64,000 bases of DNA, taken from NCBI GenBank assembly GCA_038199375.1, contig JBBPZA010000059.1, positions 37,294 through 101,293 on the forward strand, in the 5' to 3' direction. Every line of letters begins with the position of its first letter. Within the stretch, counting starts at the first letter, position 1. A program made the position numbers and the translations under genes. Source of the DNA: JBBPZA01 sp038199375 (lineage in GTDB: Bacteria > Actinomycetota > Thermoleophilia > Solirubrobacterales > Solirubrobacteraceae). The notes under the pieces are model-generated. The model made no database searches and was not told the origin of the DNA. It saw only the letters and a program-made list of their open reading frames with translations. Positions 62,488 through 64,000 of this stretch are shown here, one piece after another.

Positions 62488-63639
62488 ATGAAGGCACTGG
62501 TCACGGACGCCCACCACCGCAACGCCCTCGCCGGGATAAGGGGTCTCGGCCGGGCGCGCCACGAGGTGCTGGCTCTCGGGCCGCGACGGACCGCGGGGGG
62601 CCTCTGGTCCCGCCACACGAGCGCTCGCTCAGTGCATCGATCCGGCGGCCCCGGAGCGCTAGCGGCACGCGTGGCCGAGTGTGCCTCCGAGCACGGGCCG
62701 GTCGTGGTCTACCCGGGAGCGGAGAGCTCGATCGACGCGCTGGTGGGCGCCGATCCGCCGCTGCCCGCCACGGCGGTCCTGCCCTATCCCGACGCCGGGG
62801 CGCTCGAGCTGCTGCGCGACAAGCGCGGGCTGGCCGCCCTGGCCGCGGAGGTGGGCCTCGCGACCCCCGCCACGCTGGTGGAGGCCACCGCGGCCGAGCT
62901 GCGCGGATGGGACCCGCCCGCCCCCTGCGTGGTCAAGCCCGCGGCGCCGTGCGGGGCGCTGCCGACCGCCCGCGCGGTGGGCTCCGGCGAAGAGCTGCGC
63001 GCGCTGCTGGCGACGCTGCCCACCGGGGAGCCGCTGCTCGTGCAGGAGCGGGCGCGCCCCCCGCTGGTCTCACTCGCCGTGGTGATGGGGCGCGGGGGCG
63101 AGCTCGTGGCGCGCTTCCAGCAGGAGGCCCGGCGCACCTGGCCCCCGGACGCGGGGATGAGCAGCCTGGCGGTGAGCGTCACGCCCGACGGGCGGCTCAC
63201 CGAGCAGACGGCGGCGATGCTCCGCGACGCCCGCTTCGGCGGTCTCGCCCAGCTCCAGTTCGTCCAGGTCGACCGCGGGCCGGCGCTGATCGACGTGAAC
63301 CCGCGCTTCTACGGGTCGATGGCCCTCGCCCTTGCGTGCGGGGTCAACCTGCCCGCGGCGTGGCACGCCGCAGTCACCGGGGAGCGGGCGGGCGGGCCCG
63401 CGAGCTACCGAGTCGGAGTGAGCTACCGCTGGCTCGAGGGCGAGCTGCTCACGGCCGTGCGGGGCGCCTCGGGACCGGCGCAGGCGCTGCGGCGCTCCGC
63501 GGCGGTGCTGGCGCACCCGCCTCCCCGGCCCCGTACCGGCGCGATCTGGGCGGGACAGGACCCACTGCCGGGCGTGCTGATGGCGGCTGAGCTGATCGGC
63601 GGCATCGCCGCGCGCCGCCTAGGCCGCGGGACGGTCTGA
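62488..63639 (+). CDS. ATP-grasp ligase
   Basis: A 383-residue ATP-grasp protein of the carbamoyl-phosphate synthase-like type: KALVTDAHHRNALAGIRGLG (Rossmann-like), YPDAGALELLRDKRGLAALA, CVVKPAAPCGALPTA (ATP-binding Lys), LLVQERARPP, and ALIDVNPRFYGSMALALACG with the metal-binding Asp and Asn. Such proteins amidate or peptidate sugars and amino acids; here it may decorate the polysaccharide. Substrate unknown. Confidence 0.85.
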   Translation: MKALVTDAHHRNALAGIRGLGRARHEVLALGPRRTAGGLWSRHTSARSVHRSGGPGALAARVAECASEHGPVVVYPGAESSIDALVGADPPLPATAVLPYPDAGALELLRDKRGLAALAAEVGLATPATLVEATAAELRGWDPPAPCVVKPAAPCGALPTARAVGSGEELRALLATLPTGEPLLVQERARPPLVSLAVVMGRGGELVARFQQEARRTWPPDAGMSSLAVSVTPDGRLTEQTAAMLRDARFGGLAQLQFVQVDRGPALIDVNPRFYGSMALALACGVNLPAAWHAAVTGERAGGPASYRVGVSYRWLEGELLTAVRGASGPAQALRRSAAVLAHPPPRPRTGAIWAGQDPLPGVLMAAELIGGIAARRLGRGTV

Positions 63640-63667
63640 TGTCAGGAAGCGTTGCGCCTCAGTTGCC

Positions 63668-63688
63668 CTCGCCGGCTTCGCCGGCGAG
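63668..63688 (+). terminator. candidate terminator hairpin after the ATP-grasp gene
   Basis: CTCGCCGGC-TTC-GCCGGCGAG, a perfect 9-bp stem with a three-base loop, 28 bases after the stop. No U-tract follows, so termination might need Rho. The rest of 63640-63920 shows no gene. Confidence 0.45.
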
Positions 63689-63920
63689 CCGGGGCGGGTG
63701 AAAATCGCCCACGGTCCTGCCCTGGTGTCGCAGGGCGACCCTAGAACGGGACGGTGCCCGGAATCCGAGGCTATTCTCCCTTTAGAGAGGGCGCTGGAAT
63801 GCCCAGACCGAGCTGGTGTTGAGGTCGCTGGGGGAGCCCGGACCCTCGGCAATCAGCCTGAGAACGTGTTTGAGATGTAGGGCAGGATTTGGGTGTGGCA
63901 GGGTGGAAGCCCTCGGTTAT

Positions 63921-64000
63921 GTCAATCAAGGGGCGGTATCCATCTGATCTGACCGACGCGCAGTGGGAGCTCGTCGAGCCGCTGCTGTCGGCTCCTCGGC
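63921..64000 (+). mobile_element. IS5-family transposase, first 26 codons (cut by window edge)
   Basis: ATG 63921 opens SIKGRYPSDLTDAQWELVEP and LLSAPR, the DUF4096 start ('YPSDLTDAQWxLxEPLLP') of IS5/IS427-group transposases. A GAGAACGTGTTTGAGATG stretch at about 63861-63878 could belong to the left terminal repeat. The element continues beyond the window. Confidence 0.8.

Overview
The window is a high-GC, densely packed piece of a bacterial chromosome. Strong third-position GC, many ATGA/GTGA gene overlaps, start codons placed 6-9 nt after a TANNNT box (leaderless architecture), two FtsH proteases and a tetrapyrrole/cytochrome-c cluster next to precorrin-2 dehydrogenase suggest a deep-branching actinobacterium, most likely Thermoleophilia (Solirubrobacterales-like). 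The lineage is an inference; no rRNA is present.

Layout. 1-2573 (minus): start of an aldehyde dehydrogenase coupled to an AlsS-like acetolactate synthase, then a Phd/VapC toxin-antitoxin pair. 2557-9121: ftsH, a 5'-3' exonuclease, an atypical membrane protein beside a decayed SnoaL-like gene, and a minus-strand chain (ychF, PAP2, small protein, methylmalonyl-CoA epimerase). 9357-14569 (minus): a decayed gene, a single-TM FtsH, nicotinate phosphoribosyltransferase, DUF1385 and an M20 peptidase, divergent from an FHA-PrsW fusion. 16479-25088: PadR regulator plus membrane protein, cytochrome P450 relic, a 33-residue-repeat TPR protein, TauE-like permease, rarA, a second Phd/VapC pair, an aldehyde dehydrogenase and a broken Ser/Thr kinase. 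25956-33954 (plus): siroheme, molybdopterin, cytochrome c maturation and heme genes (precorrin-2 dehydrogenase, moaC, moaB/mogA, ccmA-ccmB-ccmC-ccmD, hemA, hemC, cobA-hemD).

33967-43307 is accessory: a truncated SAM hydrolase abutting a third VapBC pair, birA, a large SF2 helicase, a thioredoxin-like protein, GNAT, GalT-like, an MNT/HEPN pair, then a graveyard in which DUF262, AlbA_2 and dtd fragments are joined. 43262-48936 (minus) is a complete oligopeptide ABC operon. A tRNA-Arg(CCT) at 49031 is followed by a broken integrase and a broken winged-helix regulator. 50295-63639 holds an LPXTG protein and an exopolysaccharide locus (polyprenyl-P sugar transferase, secreted glycosidase, glycosyltransferases, O-antigen ligase, BY-kinase/Wzz, flippase, polysaccharide deacetylase, ATP-grasp). 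The window ends in an IS5-type transposase.

No single system is clearly new. The points most worth following are the FHA-PrsW fusion, the single-TM FtsH, the orphan membrane protein at 5726, the chimeric ORF at 42058, and the consistent leaderless promoter grammar, which fixes many start codons.
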